A stretch of DNA of 64,000 nucleotides, taken from positions 3,235,001 through 3,299,000 of the forward strand of contig NZ_CP029617.1 in NCBI RefSeq assembly GCF_003945545.1, written 5' to 3'. Positions 16,785-24,747 of this stretch are shown piece after piece (within the stretch, counting starts at the first letter, position 1; each line of letters starts with the position of its first letter). The notes below the pieces were generated by a model. The model made no database searches and was not told where the DNA came from. It worked only from the letters and a program-made list of their open reading frames with translations. The DNA comes from Streptomyces sp. WAC 01529. Its GTDB lineage: Bacteria; Actinomycetota; Actinomycetes; Streptomycetales; Streptomycetaceae. The position numbers and the translations under genes were made by a program.

Positions 16785-17327
16785 ATGACGGAACGGGGCG
16801 CACTACGGGTGCGACTGGACCAGCTGGGGCGCGAGGTCGCCAAGTTCGGGGCCGTAGGGGCGGTCGGGACGCTGGTGAACTTCGGCGTCTTCAACCTCGT
16901 ACGTCACCTCACGGATCTGCACGTGGTGCGCGCGAGCGTGATCGCCACGGTCGTCGCCATCGCCTTCAACTACGTGGGGTTCCGCTACTTCACCTACCGG
17001 GACCGCGACAAGAGCGGCCGCACCAAGGAACTCACGCTGTTCCTGCTGTTCAGCGTGGTCGGCCTGGTGATCGAGAACGGCGTGCTCTACGTGGCGACGT
17101 ACTGGTTCGGCTGGGACAGCAGGCTCCAGTCCAACTTCTTCAAGTTCCTCGGCATGGGCATCGCCACGCTCTTCCGCTTCTGGTCCTACCGCACCTGGGT
17201 CTTCAAGGCGCTGCCCGTGGTCGCCCATGCGGAATCGTTCCTGGAGAAGCCGGAGAAGTCCGGGGAGCCCGGGCAGCCCGGGGAGGCCGAGTCCGAGGAG
17301 CGGTCGGCGGCTCGGCGCGCGGGCTGA
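16785..17327 (+). CDS. GtrA family integral membrane protein
   Basis: A 180-residue protein (ATG 16785; GTG 16752 is an in-frame alternative). Four membrane segments of the GtrA/DPMS fold are visible: FGAVGAVGTLVNFGVFNLV, VVRASVIATVVAIAFNYVGF, LTLFLLFSVVGLVIENGVLY, and FFKFLGMGIATLFRFWSYRTWVF. The signatures NYVGFRYFTYR and FWSYRTWVF are conserved in the family. GtrA proteins are thought to move polyprenyl-linked sugars across the membrane or to anchor glycosyltransferases. The C-terminal 35 residues are a charged E/G/P-rich tail. It is divergent from purK and convergent with the histidine kinase gene. Confidence 0.92.
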   Translation: MTERGALRVRLDQLGREVAKFGAVGAVGTLVNFGVFNLVRHLTDLHVVRASVIATVVAIAFNYVGFRYFTYRDRDKSGRTKELTLFLLFSVVGLVIENGVLYVATYWFGWDSRLQSNFFKFLGMGIATLFRFWSYRTWVFKALPVVAHAESFLEKPEKSGEPGQPGEAESEERSAARRAG

Positions 17328-17376
17328 CGCCTCCGCCTCTCCGGCGCCACCCTGTTCCTCTCCGCCCTTCCCGCGG

Positions 17377-18645
17377 TCACCTGACCGTCTCCGCCACCGT
17401 CTCCGTCCTGGAGACGGGCGTACGCGACAGGAAGAGCGCGAAGATCGGCGGCTTCGTCTGGAGCATCTCCAGGCGGCCGCCGTCCGCCTCGGCCAGGTCC
17501 CTGGCCACCGCCAGGCCGATCCCCGTCGAGTTGCGGCCGCTGATGGTCCGCTCGAAGATGCGGGCCCCGAGGTCGGGCGGCACGCCGGGGCCCTCGTCCG
17601 TGACCTCGATGACCGCCTGGTTGCCGGTGACGCGGGTGCGCAGGGCGACCGTACCGCCCCCGTGCATCAGGGAGTTCTCGATCAGCGCCGCGAGGACCTG
17701 CGCCACCGCGCCCGGCGTGCCCACCGCCTCCAGGTGCCGCTTGCCGGAGCTGACGATGGCGCGGCCCGCGCTGCGGTAGGCGGGGCGCCACTCCTCCAGC
17801 TGCTGCTTGATGACCTCGTCCAGGTCGAAGGCGACGGCGGAGCCGGTGCGGGGGTCGCGGGAGTTGGTGAGCAGCCGCTCCACGACGTCCGTCAGCCGTT
17901 CCACCTGGGCCAGCGCGATGGTCGCCTCCTCCTTCACCGTGTCCAGCTCGTCGGTGACGGTGATCTCCTCCAGGCGCATCGACAGCGCGGTCAGCGGCGT
18001 ACGCAGCTGGTGCGAGGCGTCCGCGGCCAGGCGGCGCTCGGCGGTCAGCATCCGGCCGATCCGCTCGGCCGACGCGTCGAGGACGTCGGCGACGCGGTCC
18101 AGCTCCGGCACGCCGTACCGCTTGTGGCGGGGCCGGGAGTCACCCGAGCCGAGGCGCTCCGCGGTCTCGGCGAGGTCGGTGAGCGGGGAGGCGAGGCGGT
18201 TGGCCTGGCGTACGGCGAGGAGTACCGCGGCGACGATCGCGAGCAGGGCGACGGCCGCGATGATCAGCAGGGTCCGGCCGACTTCCCGGGTGACGGCGGC
18301 GCGGGGCTCCTGGACGGTGACCTGTTCGCCCTGCTCGCCGGGGCGGGTGGCGCTGATGACGTCTCCGCCGGGGCGGGTGCCGATCTCGATGGGCTTGCGG
18401 CCCGGGATCTCGATGCGGGCGTACCGGTCGCTGGCGACCTGGTCCCGCAGGATGGCTCCGGTGATCTTCTCCTCGCTGATCAGCCGGCTGTCGACGATGC
18501 TGGCGAGGCGGAGCGCCTCGGATTCGACGCGTTCCTGGGCGCTGCTGCTGATGGTCCTCGTCTCTACGATGACGAGGCTCACTCCGAAGACGGCGATCAC
18601 CACGAGGACTACGGCGAGGGTGCTGTTGATCAGTCGGCGGCGCAT
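17377..18645 (-). CDS. Sensor histidine kinase
   Basis: A 422-residue protein. Membrane segment 1 is at 8-28 (TLAVVLVVIAVFGVSLVIV), an extracytoplasmic loop of about 100 residues follows, and membrane segment 2 is TLLIIAAVALLAIVAAVLLA. A HAMP linker (RQANRLASPLTDLAETAERLG) leads to the dimerisation domain with the phosphorylated histidine in ADASHQLRTPLTAL. The ATPase domain has an N-box (LIENSLMHG), G1 (VTDEGPGVP) and G2 (TGIGLAVARDLAEADGG). The cognate regulator is encoded upstream on the same strand but is separated by 275 bases containing palindromic repeats, an unusually wide gap for such a pair. The stimulus is unknown. Confidence 0.93.
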   Translation of the reverse strand: MRRRLINSTLAVVLVVIAVFGVSLVIVETRTISSSAQERVESEALRLASIVDSRLISEEKITGAILRDQVASDRYARIEIPGRKPIEIGTRPGGDVISATRPGEQGEQVTVQEPRAAVTREVGRTLLIIAAVALLAIVAAVLLAVRQANRLASPLTDLAETAERLGSGDSRPRHKRYGVPELDRVADVLDASAERIGRMLTAERRLAADASHQLRTPLTALSMRLEEITVTDELDTVKEEATIALAQVERLTDVVERLLTNSRDPRTGSAVAFDLDEVIKQQLEEWRPAYRSAGRAIVSSGKRHLEAVGTPGAVAQVLAALIENSLMHGGGTVALRTRVTGNQAVIEVTDEGPGVPPDLGARIFERTISGRNSTGIGLAVARDLAEADGGRLEMLQTKPPIFALFLSRTPVSRTETVAETVR

Positions 18646-18705
18646 TTACTCAGTGTCGCGGATCTGGTGCCGCCGCGGTTCCCCGGCGGGTGCGGGTCTG
18701 TTCCT

Positions 18706-18798
18706 GGTTGCGCGCGCAGTTCCCCGCGCCCCTTCGGGGCGCTGTCCTGAGGGCGCTGGGTGCGCCCCGTCAGGGGCGCGGGGAACGGCGCGCGCAAC
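18706..18798. repeat. Palindromic intergenic repeat (inverted pair)
   Basis: A left arm at 18706-18735 (GGTTGCGCGCGCAGTTCCCC and following) is matched by a near-complementary right arm at 18770-18798 ending GGCGCGCGCAACC. The arms can fold into a long stem between the kinase start and the regulator stop. The same core occurs at about 22.6, 39.2, 58.6 and 61.6 kb, so it is a dispersed repeat family of this genome. Confidence 0.85.
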
Positions 18799-18814
18799 CG
18801 AAGGACCATCCGCA

Positions 18815-18893
18815 GACGCGTCTGCCTACGGCGGTTCAACGGCGGGTGCGAGTCTGTTTTTGGTTGCTCGCGCAGTTCCTCGCGCCCCTAGGG
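18815..18893. repeat. Second copy of the palindromic repeat with GCAGACGCGTCTGC block
   Basis: A perfect 14-bp palindrome GCAGACGCGTCTGC (about 18811-18824) is followed by a half-copy of the repeat (GGTTGCTCGCGCAGTTCCTCGCGCCCC, about 18861-18887). The same palindrome plus half-repeat order recurs twice at 22.6-22.8 kb, so the two blocks travel together. Confidence 0.75.
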
Positions 18894-18920
18894 AGCTGCT
18901 CCTGACGCCCCCGGCGAGGC

Positions 18921-19598
18921 TCAGCTCTTTTCGAAGCGGAAGCCGACGCCACGGACCGTGGCGATGTAGCGAGGGTTCGCCGCGTCGTCGCCCAGTTTCT
19001 TGCGCAGCCAGGAGATGTGCATGTCCAGCGTCTTCGTGGACGACCACCACGTCGTGTCCCAGACCTCCCGCATCAGCTGGTCGCGCGTGACGACCCGGCC
19101 CGCGTCGCGCACCAGGACCCGGAGCAGGTCGAACTCCTTCGCGGTGAGCTGGAGTTCGTCGTCGCCCATCCAGGCGCGGTGCGACTCGACGTCGATCCGC
19201 ACCCCGTGCGTGGACGGCGCCTCCTTGTGCTCGGTGGCGCCGCGCCGCAGCAGCGCCCGGACCCGGGCGAGCAGCTCGGCGAGCCGGAACGGCTTGGTCA
19301 CGTAGTCGTCGGCGCCCGCGTCGAGGCCGACGACGGTGTCCACCTCGTCGGCGCGCGCGGTCAGGATGAGGATCGGCACCGTGAGCCCGTCGGCGCGCAG
19401 GCGGCGGGCGACCTCCAGGCCGTCCATGCCGGGGAGCCCCAGGTCGAGTACGACCAGGTCGACACCGCCCTGGAGTCCGGCGTCGAGAGCGGTCGGGCCG
19501 TCCTCACGCACTTCGACCTCGTAACCCTCCCTGCGCAGGGCGCGGGCCAGCGGCTCCGAGATGGACGCGTCGTCCTCGGCGAGCAGTACACGGGTCAT
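18921..19598 (-). CDS. Two-component response regulator, OmpR/PhoB type
   Basis: A 225-residue protein from ATG 19598 (TRVLLAEDDASISEPLARAL). The receiver domain (1-115) has the acidic pair EDD, the phospho-acceptor aspartate in LVVLDLGLPGMDG, the threonine in ILTARAD and the lysine in YVTKPF. The C-terminal winged helix (about 130-225) has LQLTAKEFDLLRVLVRDAGRVV and the recognition region TKTLDMHISWLRKKLGDD. It should be phosphorylated by the kinase at 17377-18645 and act as a transcription factor. Target genes are not evident; the divergent POT transporter is a candidate by position only. Confidence 0.94.
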   Translation of the reverse strand: MTRVLLAEDDASISEPLARALRREGYEVEVREDGPTALDAGLQGGVDLVVLDLGLPGMDGLEVARRLRADGLTVPILILTARADEVDTVVGLDAGADDYVTKPFRLAELLARVRALLRRGATEHKEAPSTHGVRIDVESHRAWMGDDELQLTAKEFDLLRVLVRDAGRVVTRDQLMREVWDTTWWSSTKTLDMHISWLRKKLGDDAANPRYIATVRGVGFRFEKS

Positions 19599-20091
19599 GG
19601 AGTGATGGTAGTCCGCGGTGGACAAGGGCCGTGCGGTGATCGCACAGTGGAGCCCCCCGGAGGACAGGGCACGGGCGCGGCCTTCGGCTATGGGAAGCGA
19701 TCTTGAGAAACACCTTTGTTTGTGTGCCGTTGGTTGCACCGAAACCTGTGATCCATCTCTCAAGTCCTTCCATATGCATCCCCGCCGTGTCGTATGGTGA
19801 CCCAACGCCTGATGCACTATTCAAGGACCTTTGGCCCGCTGTGCGCGCCTTAGGTCTCTTTTATGTGCGGGCCGGCTTCGGCCAGCCTTGAAAGGAATGA
19901 CCTGTGGTCGGGCCCTGCGCGCGAGGTTGCGCCCAGGGTGTGGATCCCGGAGTTCGCCTTCCCTCTCCCCCTCCCCGGGGGGTGAACCTCCCCCGGGCGT
20001 GGGGCAGGGGTGTGCGAAACCGGTGCCGACCGCCCCCCACCGGGCGCGCTCACGCTCCTGTCGCGCGTCCCGAACCCACGAGGATCGACCC
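19599..20091. other. 493-bp divergent intergenic region between the response regulator and the POT transporter
   Basis: No supported gene. The left half (about 19690-19860) is relatively AT-rich and probably holds the promoters. It contains a 7-bp inverted repeat, CTTGAGA at 19702-19708 and TCTCAAG at 19758-19764. The right half is a pyrimidine-rich, probably transcribed leader of about 200 bases before the transporter start. Translations through it are low-complexity and resemble no family. Confidence 0.6.
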
Positions 20092-21588
20092 ATGGCGTCC
20101 AGCCTGACGAAGGACTCCGCCAGCACTCCTGGCACCGAGAAGACCTTCTTCGGCCACCCCCGCGGACTGGCCACACTGTTCATGACCGAGATGTGGGAGC
20201 GCTACAGCTTCTACGGCATGAAGGCACTTCTCCCGCTGTACTTGATCGCCCCCGGCGGCATGAGCATGAGTGCCACGACGGCGACGGCGATCTACTCCGT
20301 CTACATGTCGATGGTCTACCTGCTCGCCCTGCCCGGCGGCTGGATGGCCGACCGCTTCTGGGGTCCGCGCAAGACGGTCATCATCGGTGCCTGCGTCGTC
20401 ATCCTCGGCCACATCACCCTCGCGCTGCCCAGCTCGGCGTCCTTCTTCGCCGGTCTCGCGCTCGTCGCGCTCGGTTCCGGCCTGCTGAAGGCGAACATCT
20501 CCGTGATGGTCGGCCACCTCTACGACGGCCCGAAGGACCCGCGCCGCGACGGTGGCTTCACGCTCTTCTACATCGGCATCAACCTCGGTGCCTTCCTCGC
20601 CCCGCTCTCCATCGGCACGGTCGGCGAGAGCGTCAACTGGCACCTCGGCTTCGCGCTCGCCGCGGCCGGCATGGCCCTCGGCCTCGCCCAGTTCATGCTC
20701 GGCTCGCGCCACCTGAGCGCCCAGAGCAGCGTGGTCTCGCAGCCCGCCACGCCGGAGCAGCGCGCCTCCGCCCTGCGCACCGGCCTGCTCTGGCTGATCG
20801 CCGCCGCCGCGCTCTACACGCTGATGGGCGTCACCGGGAACTTCGCCGACTGGGCGCTGATGCCGCTGATCATCGCGGGTCTGCTCATCCCGATCGTCGT
20901 CCTGGCGCGCATGAAGCGCGACAAGGAGCTGTCGCAGCTGGAGCAGTCCAAGCTGTCGGGTTACATCTGGTTCTTCGTGGTCGCCGCCGTCTTCTGGATG
21001 ATCTACGACCAGAACGGCTCCACGCTGTCGATCTTCGGCAAGACGTCGACGACGAACAACCTCCTCGGGTTCGACTTCCCGACCTCCTGGTACCAGTCGC
21101 TGAACCCGATCTTCATCATGGCGCTCGCCCCCGTGGTCGCCTCCGCCTGGCTGTGGCTGAACAAGCGGGGCAAGGAGCCGAGCACGGCCGTCAAGTTCGC
21201 CTCCAGCCTGACGCTGATCGGCATCTCCTTCGCCGTCTTCCTCATCCCGCTGATCGACACCGCCGCCAACGGCGGCCGGGTCAGCCCGATGTGGCTGGTC
21301 GCGATCTACTTCATCCAGACCGTCGGTGAGCTGTGCCTCTCCCCGGTCGGCCTGTCGCTCACCACGAAGATGGCGCCGGAGAAGTACAGCGCCCAGATGA
21401 TGGGTGTCTGGTTCCTCGCGGTCACCGCGGGCGACTCCGTGACGGGTCTGCTGACCTCTCCGCAGCTCGGCATCGACCTGAACAACTCGGGTGCCGTCGC
21501 CGTCGAGGCGATCATCGCGGTCATCGCGGGCTTCGGCATCTGGACGTCCCGCAAGAAGGTCAAGCAGCTGATGGGTTCCGTCAACTGA
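20092..21588 (+). CDS. Proton-dependent oligopeptide transporter (POT/PTR family MFS)
   Basis: A 498-residue protein; ATG 20092 begins MASSLTKDSAS. The family signatures are clear: FFGHPRGLATLFMTEMWERYSFYGM (the E-x-x-E-R-x-x-x-Y-G motif of POT proteins, proton and peptide binding), GGWMADRFWGPRKTVIIG, and FTLFYIGINLGAFLAPL (PTR2 signature). About 14 hydrophobic segments are visible, as in bacterial POT members. It should import di- and tripeptides using the proton gradient. A leader of more than 200 bases and divergence from a response regulator gene suggest regulated expression. A strong hairpin terminator follows. Confidence 0.95.
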   Translation: MASSLTKDSASTPGTEKTFFGHPRGLATLFMTEMWERYSFYGMKALLPLYLIAPGGMSMSATTATAIYSVYMSMVYLLALPGGWMADRFWGPRKTVIIGACVVILGHITLALPSSASFFAGLALVALGSGLLKANISVMVGHLYDGPKDPRRDGGFTLFYIGINLGAFLAPLSIGTVGESVNWHLGFALAAAGMALGLAQFMLGSRHLSAQSSVVSQPATPEQRASALRTGLLWLIAAAALYTLMGVTGNFADWALMPLIIAGLLIPIVVLARMKRDKELSQLEQSKLSGYIWFFVVAAVFWMIYDQNGSTLSIFGKTSTTNNLLGFDFPTSWYQSLNPIFIMALAPVVASAWLWLNKRGKEPSTAVKFASSLTLIGISFAVFLIPLIDTAANGGRVSPMWLVAIYFIQTVGELCLSPVGLSLTTKMAPEKYSAQMMGVWFLAVTAGDSVTGLLTSPQLGIDLNNSGAVAVEAIIAVIAGFGIWTSRKKVKQLMGSVN

Positions 21589-21620
21589 CGCTCCCCCGTT
21601 CAGGCCCCGCCTGAACCGAA

Positions 21621-21658
21621 CGGAGGGCCGCCGCACCACCCGGTGCGGTGGCCCTCCG
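21621..21658 (+). terminator. Intrinsic terminator after the POT transporter
   Basis: A 17-bp stem, CGGAGGGCCGCCGCACC against GGTGCGGTGGCCCTCCG with one G-T pair, closes a 4-base loop and is followed by CGTTTGT, 33 bases after the transporter stop. Confidence 0.9.
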
Positions 21659-21703
21659 CGTTTGTACGGGTGTTGGGCGCCTCGCCGGAGGACGATCGGG
21701 CCC

Positions 21704-22543
21704 ATGCGCCGCACCTTTGTCTCCCTCGCCCTCTGCGGGGCGCTGCTGTCGTCCAGTGCCGCCGCGCAGGCGGCCCCCGAGCCGCCGCCGTCCGGGCGGC
21801 TCTTCTCGTACGGCTCGCATGAGCGCCAGAACATCACCGTGTACGGGGCCCGGTCCGCGCGCCGGCCCGCCCTGGTGATCCTGCACGGCGGTTCGTGGGC
21901 CAGGGACACGGACTGGAGCGGGCGGGCGCGGTGGTTCGCGGCCCGCGGCTTCACCGTGTACGACACGGATTACCGGCTGACGTCGGACGCGGCGTGGCCC
22001 GCGCAGCGCGATGACGTGCTGGCCGCGCTGCGGTGGGTGCGGCGGCGGGAGGGCGGGGAGCGGCCGTTCGTGCTCGGCTCGTCGGCGGGCGGGCATCTGG
22101 CCTTGCAGGCGGGCTCCTATGGGGCGGGGCGTTCGCGGGTACGGGGGGTCGTGGCTCTCTCCCCGGTGGCCTCGCCGTACCGGGCGTGGGCGGACGGCGG
22201 GGAGGCGGGTGCCTCCGCCGAGCGGCGGGCCCTGCGGCGGGCCGCCGTGCGCCTCGCCGGGTGCGCCCCGGATCTCGGGGGGCTGCGGTGCTGGGCCCGG
22301 TGGGACGACCTGGCCGCCCGTACCCATGCGTCGGGCGCGGATGACGCGTCGCTGTTCCTGGTCCACTCCGCTGGCGACTACGTGCCCCCGGCCCACTCCG
22401 CGGAGCTGGCCTCGGCGCAGCGCCGGGCGGGCCTGACCCGGGTGACGACCCGAACGGTCCCGGGCGCGGCCCATGGCGCCCCACTCCTCCACTCCCCCGG
22501 CCTCGCGGGGGCGGTCCTCCACTGGCTCGGCTCGCAGCCCTAG
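21704..22543 (+). CDS. Secreted alpha/beta hydrolase (esterase/lipase-like)
   Basis: A 279-residue protein from ATG 21704. It has a Sec signal peptide (MRRTFVSLALCGALLSSSAAAQA, cleavage near AQA-APE). The alpha/beta-hydrolase fold shows the oxyanion motif LVILHGGSWARD (HGG type of the BD-FAE/hormone-sensitive-lipase branch), the nucleophile elbow VLGSSAGGHLAL, and a late histidine in VPGAAHGAPLL. The conserved early segment FTVYDTDYRLTSDAAWPAQRDDVLAALRWV matches esterases of this branch. It would act outside the cell on ester substrates of unknown identity. The repeat family begins three bases after its stop codon with a GCGCCCC-GAA-GGGGCGC hairpin, which probably serves as terminator. Confidence 0.9.
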   Translation: MRRTFVSLALCGALLSSSAAAQAAPEPPPSGRLFSYGSHERQNITVYGARSARRPALVILHGGSWARDTDWSGRARWFAARGFTVYDTDYRLTSDAAWPAQRDDVLAALRWVRRREGGERPFVLGSSAGGHLALQAGSYGAGRSRVRGVVALSPVASPYRAWADGGEAGASAERRALRRAAVRLAGCAPDLGGLRCWARWDDLAARTHASGADDASLFLVHSAGDYVPPAHSAELASAQRRAGLTRVTTRTVPGAAHGAPLLHSPGLAGAVLHWLGSQP

Positions 22544-22545
22544 CA

Positions 22546-22816
22546 GCGCCCCGAAGGGGCGCGGGGAACGGCGCGCGCAACCAAAAGACAACCCGCAGAC
22601 GCGTCTGCCCACGACGGTTCTACGGCGACCGCGGACCGTCCCCGGCTGGGCGCGCAGTTCCCCGCGCCCCTCAGGGAAGCGCCCCGCCAGGGGCGCGAGG
22701 AACTGCGCGCGCAACCAAAAGACAACCCGCAGACGCGTCTGCCCTCCACGGTTCTACGGCGACCGCGGGCCGTCCCCGGCTGGGCGCGCAGTTCCCCGCG
22801 CCCCTGGCGGGGCCCC
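22546..22816. repeat. Tandemly duplicated palindromic repeat, 134-bp unit
   Basis: A composite unit made of the GGGGCGCGGGGAAC core, CAACCAAAAGACAACCCGC, the GCAGACGCGTCTGC palindrome, and the GGCTGGGCGCGCAGTTCCCC core repeats at a 134-base period: CAACCAAAAG begins at 22578 and again at 22712. The first hairpin (GCGCCCC-GAA-GGGGCGC, 22546-22562) probably terminates the upstream hydrolase. The last part (22754-22816) is read as the C-terminal coding sequence of the gene on the opposite strand. Confidence 0.88.
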
Positions 22817-23749
22817 ACGTGACGTCCCCGACGAGAGTGGGCGTCCGCCGCGATGGCGGCCGGGCGGGTGGCGGAGGTGGTCGATCGCCGCCATGCCGAG
22901 GCGGAAGACCGCGGCCGGCACCACGAGGCAGAGCAGGATCCAGAAGACCGTGGCACCCCAGGGGCGGCCCACCTCCCACGGCTGCTCGGCGAGAATCTCC
23001 CCGCCGAACTTCAGCGAGACCAGATAGTCGCCGTGCGCCCCCGCCGAAAGCTCCACCGGCAGCTCGATCCGCGCCTTCTTGCCCGGCGCGATGGTCCCGC
23101 GCCACGGCCGCTCCTCCCACTGCGGCGCGAACACGCCGTGGGAGGTGCCGACTTGGAAGACGGGGTCCTTGACCGGCTCCGAGCCGACGTTGTCGACCGT
23201 GAAGGCGAGCGTGCGCCGCGGCGGGGCGCCGAACCAGGTCAGGAGGCCGCTGGAGCCGTCGAGGCCGGTGCCGGTGCCGGTGAGGGTCGAGAGACTGCCG
23301 CTCTCCGCATGCTCGGGCAGCGGTTCCACGGGGTGGCCCGCGACCTTGAACGCTGCGTCGGCCCGCGCCTTCTTCCCCGTCACCGTCGCCACGTGGACGA
23401 CGCAGGGGCAGGGCTTGGGCGGCTCGGCGACCGGAAGCCTCTTGCTGAAGGCGCCGCCCTTGTCCGTGGTGACCGCGCGCCCCTCGGAGTTGGCACAGGA
23501 GCCGGTGCCGCCGATCACGCCCCTGCCGGGCTTGGACTGGCCGCAGATCAGCAGCATGAGCAGGGCATTCGGCCGCCACCCGGCACCCTTGACGGTGACC
23601 GAACCCCCTTTGCCCGCCTGGGACTTGGAGAGCGTCACGGTCGGCTTGCCCGCCGCCGAAGCGGGGGCCGGCGGCAGCAGGAGCACGCCGAGCAGCGCGA
23701 GCACCACGGCGGCCCACAGGCCGGGCCCGCTCCCCTTGCCGTTCACCAT
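22754..23749 (-). CDS. Secreted/membrane-anchored protein with Ig-like (neocarzinostatin-type) domain
   Basis: A 331-residue protein. The signal peptide is GLWAAVVLALLGVLLLPPAPASA, then TVTLSKSQAGKGGSVTVKGAGWRP, the opening of an Ig-like neocarzinostatin-type fold, with paired cysteines (LLICGQ, GSCANS, CPCVV). A second beta-rich region (TLAFTVDNVGSEPVKDPVFQVG...APGKKARIELPVEL) resembles a DUF11/NEW3-like domain. A membrane segment (WGATVFWILLCLVVPAAVFRLG) and a basic tail follow. The last ~20 residues ([20 protein letters not shown]) are encoded by the intergenic repeat element, so the native end may have been altered. It begins 25 bases after the LPXTG gene, probably in one operon with it. 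Function unknown. Confidence 0.75.
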   Translation of the reverse strand: MVNGKGSGPGLWAAVVLALLGVLLLPPAPASAAGKPTVTLSKSQAGKGGSVTVKGAGWRPNALLMLLICGQSKPGRGVIGGTGSCANSEGRAVTTDKGGAFSKRLPVAEPPKPCPCVVHVATVTGKKARADAAFKVAGHPVEPLPEHAESGSLSTLTGTGTGLDGSSGLLTWFGAPPRRTLAFTVDNVGSEPVKDPVFQVGTSHGVFAPQWEERPWRGTIAPGKKARIELPVELSAGAHGDYLVSLKFGGEILAEQPWEVGRPWGATVFWILLCLVVPAAVFRLGMAAIDHLRHPPGRHRGGRPLSSGTSRGAPPGARGTARPAGDGPRSP

Positions 23750-23774
23750 TTCCTCCCCCGCGCCGCCGGAACCG

Positions 23775-24530
23775 CTACCGCGAGCGCGCCGCCTGGTTCC
23801 TGCGGGTCAGCCAGAGCGTGCCCGCCGCGCCCGCGAGCAGCACGGTGCCGCCGAGGGTGGCGAGGGCGATCGCGGAGTCCGTGGGGCCGGTCTCCGGAAG
23901 TTCGGCGTCGCCGGACGTACCACTGGTACCGGAGCCGGAGCCGGAGCCGCTCGTACCGGAGTCGGCCCCACCCGAGCCGTCCGATCCGCCCGATGAGTCC
24001 GAGCCGCCCGTCCCGCCGCCCGCCGCCTTGACGGACAGTTCGAGCGACGGCTTCGGGTCGTTGGACGGCGTGCACGTGGTGGTCGTACCGAGCGCCTTGA
24101 TCGTGAGGACCCCGGCGGTGAAGGTGACCTTGCCGCTCTTCTCGGGCGTATACGTCCCCGACAAGTCACTGATCTTGATGGGGGTGTTGGCGGGGATCGC
24201 CTCGGAGTTCGCCGCACCGGAGACCGGCACGGTGCCGCTCTCGGCGCCGCCCAGCTTGATCACCGCACTTGGCTTCATCGCGCCCTTGCCAAGCTCCACG
24301 GGGCTGGACGAGACGCCTTTCTGGAAGGACATCGTCAGTTTGTAGCCGCTGCCGCTCTTGACGCTCTTGATGTCGATCGGCGAGACCGCGCTCTTGTCGC
24401 CGATCGGCGTCTTGCACTTGTAGTCGACGTCCTGGACGGTGGCCTGCGCGGCAGGGGCGGCCATCAGCACCGCTGAGCCGCCGGCCAGGGCGGTGGCAAG
24501 CGCGAGCGCGGCCGATTTCGTGTACGACAC
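23775..24530 (-). CDS. Sortase-anchored cell-surface protein (LPETG motif)
   Basis: A 251-residue protein with a GTG start at 24530. The signal peptide is ALALATALAGGSAVLMAAPAAQA. A beta-rich body (about 30-165) has two cysteines (YKCKTP and TTCTPS) that could form a disulphide. A Gly/Ser/Asp spacer (about 170-205) is followed by LPETG at 211-215, a hydrophobic helix (IALATLGGTVLLAGAAGTLWL) and the positive tail TRRNQAARSR: a full sortase-sorting signal. The body matches nothing I can name; it is likely an adhesive or structural wall protein. The next gene in the operon is a membrane-anchored Ig-like protein. Confidence 0.85.
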   Translation of the reverse strand: MSYTKSAALALATALAGGSAVLMAAPAAQATVQDVDYKCKTPIGDKSAVSPIDIKSVKSGSGYKLTMSFQKGVSSSPVELGKGAMKPSAVIKLGGAESGTVPVSGAANSEAIPANTPIKISDLSGTYTPEKSGKVTFTAGVLTIKALGTTTTCTPSNDPKPSLELSVKAAGGGTGGSDSSGGSDGSGGADSGTSGSGSGSGTSGTSGDAELPETGPTDSAIALATLGGTVLLAGAAGTLWLTRRNQAARSR

Positions 24531-24650
24531 CTCGTGATCCCCTCATGCCGGTCGTCGTGGCGTGCCGCGGTGCGGGGTAACGCTGGATTACTGACGGCAC
24601 ATCAGATTGGGCGTCAAGGTACGCCCGGGACCTCGCCGAGGGAAGACAAA

Positions 24651-24730
24651 GTACGCGCCGGATCGCGATGATCCGGCGCGCGTACGAACCGTCGGTAACA
24701 GCCTTGGCCCTGGGCCGAAGCGCCAGGGCC
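24651..24730 (-). terminator. Two hairpins downstream of the anti-sigma gene
   Basis: Stem GCGCCGGATC (24655-24664) pairs exactly with GATCCGGCGC (24670-24679) around a 5-base loop; read on the minus strand it is followed by TTTGTCTTCC. A second hairpin, GGCCCTGG (24706-24713) with CCAGGGCC (24723-24730), lies just before it. Both sit between the anti-sigma stop and the LPXTG gene start. Confidence 0.8.
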
Positions 24731-24747
24731 TTTCCGGCGGACAGACC

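Noticed and set aside
18706..18893. Repeats considered as a CRISPR array
   Set aside because: The units are palindromic, variably spaced, and oriented as inverted pairs; there are no unique spacers of even length and no cas genes.
20050..21966. 638-codon minus-strand frame across the POT transporter gene
   Set aside because: Low-complexity H/R/D-rich translation without family similarity, the usual mirror of a high-GC gene.
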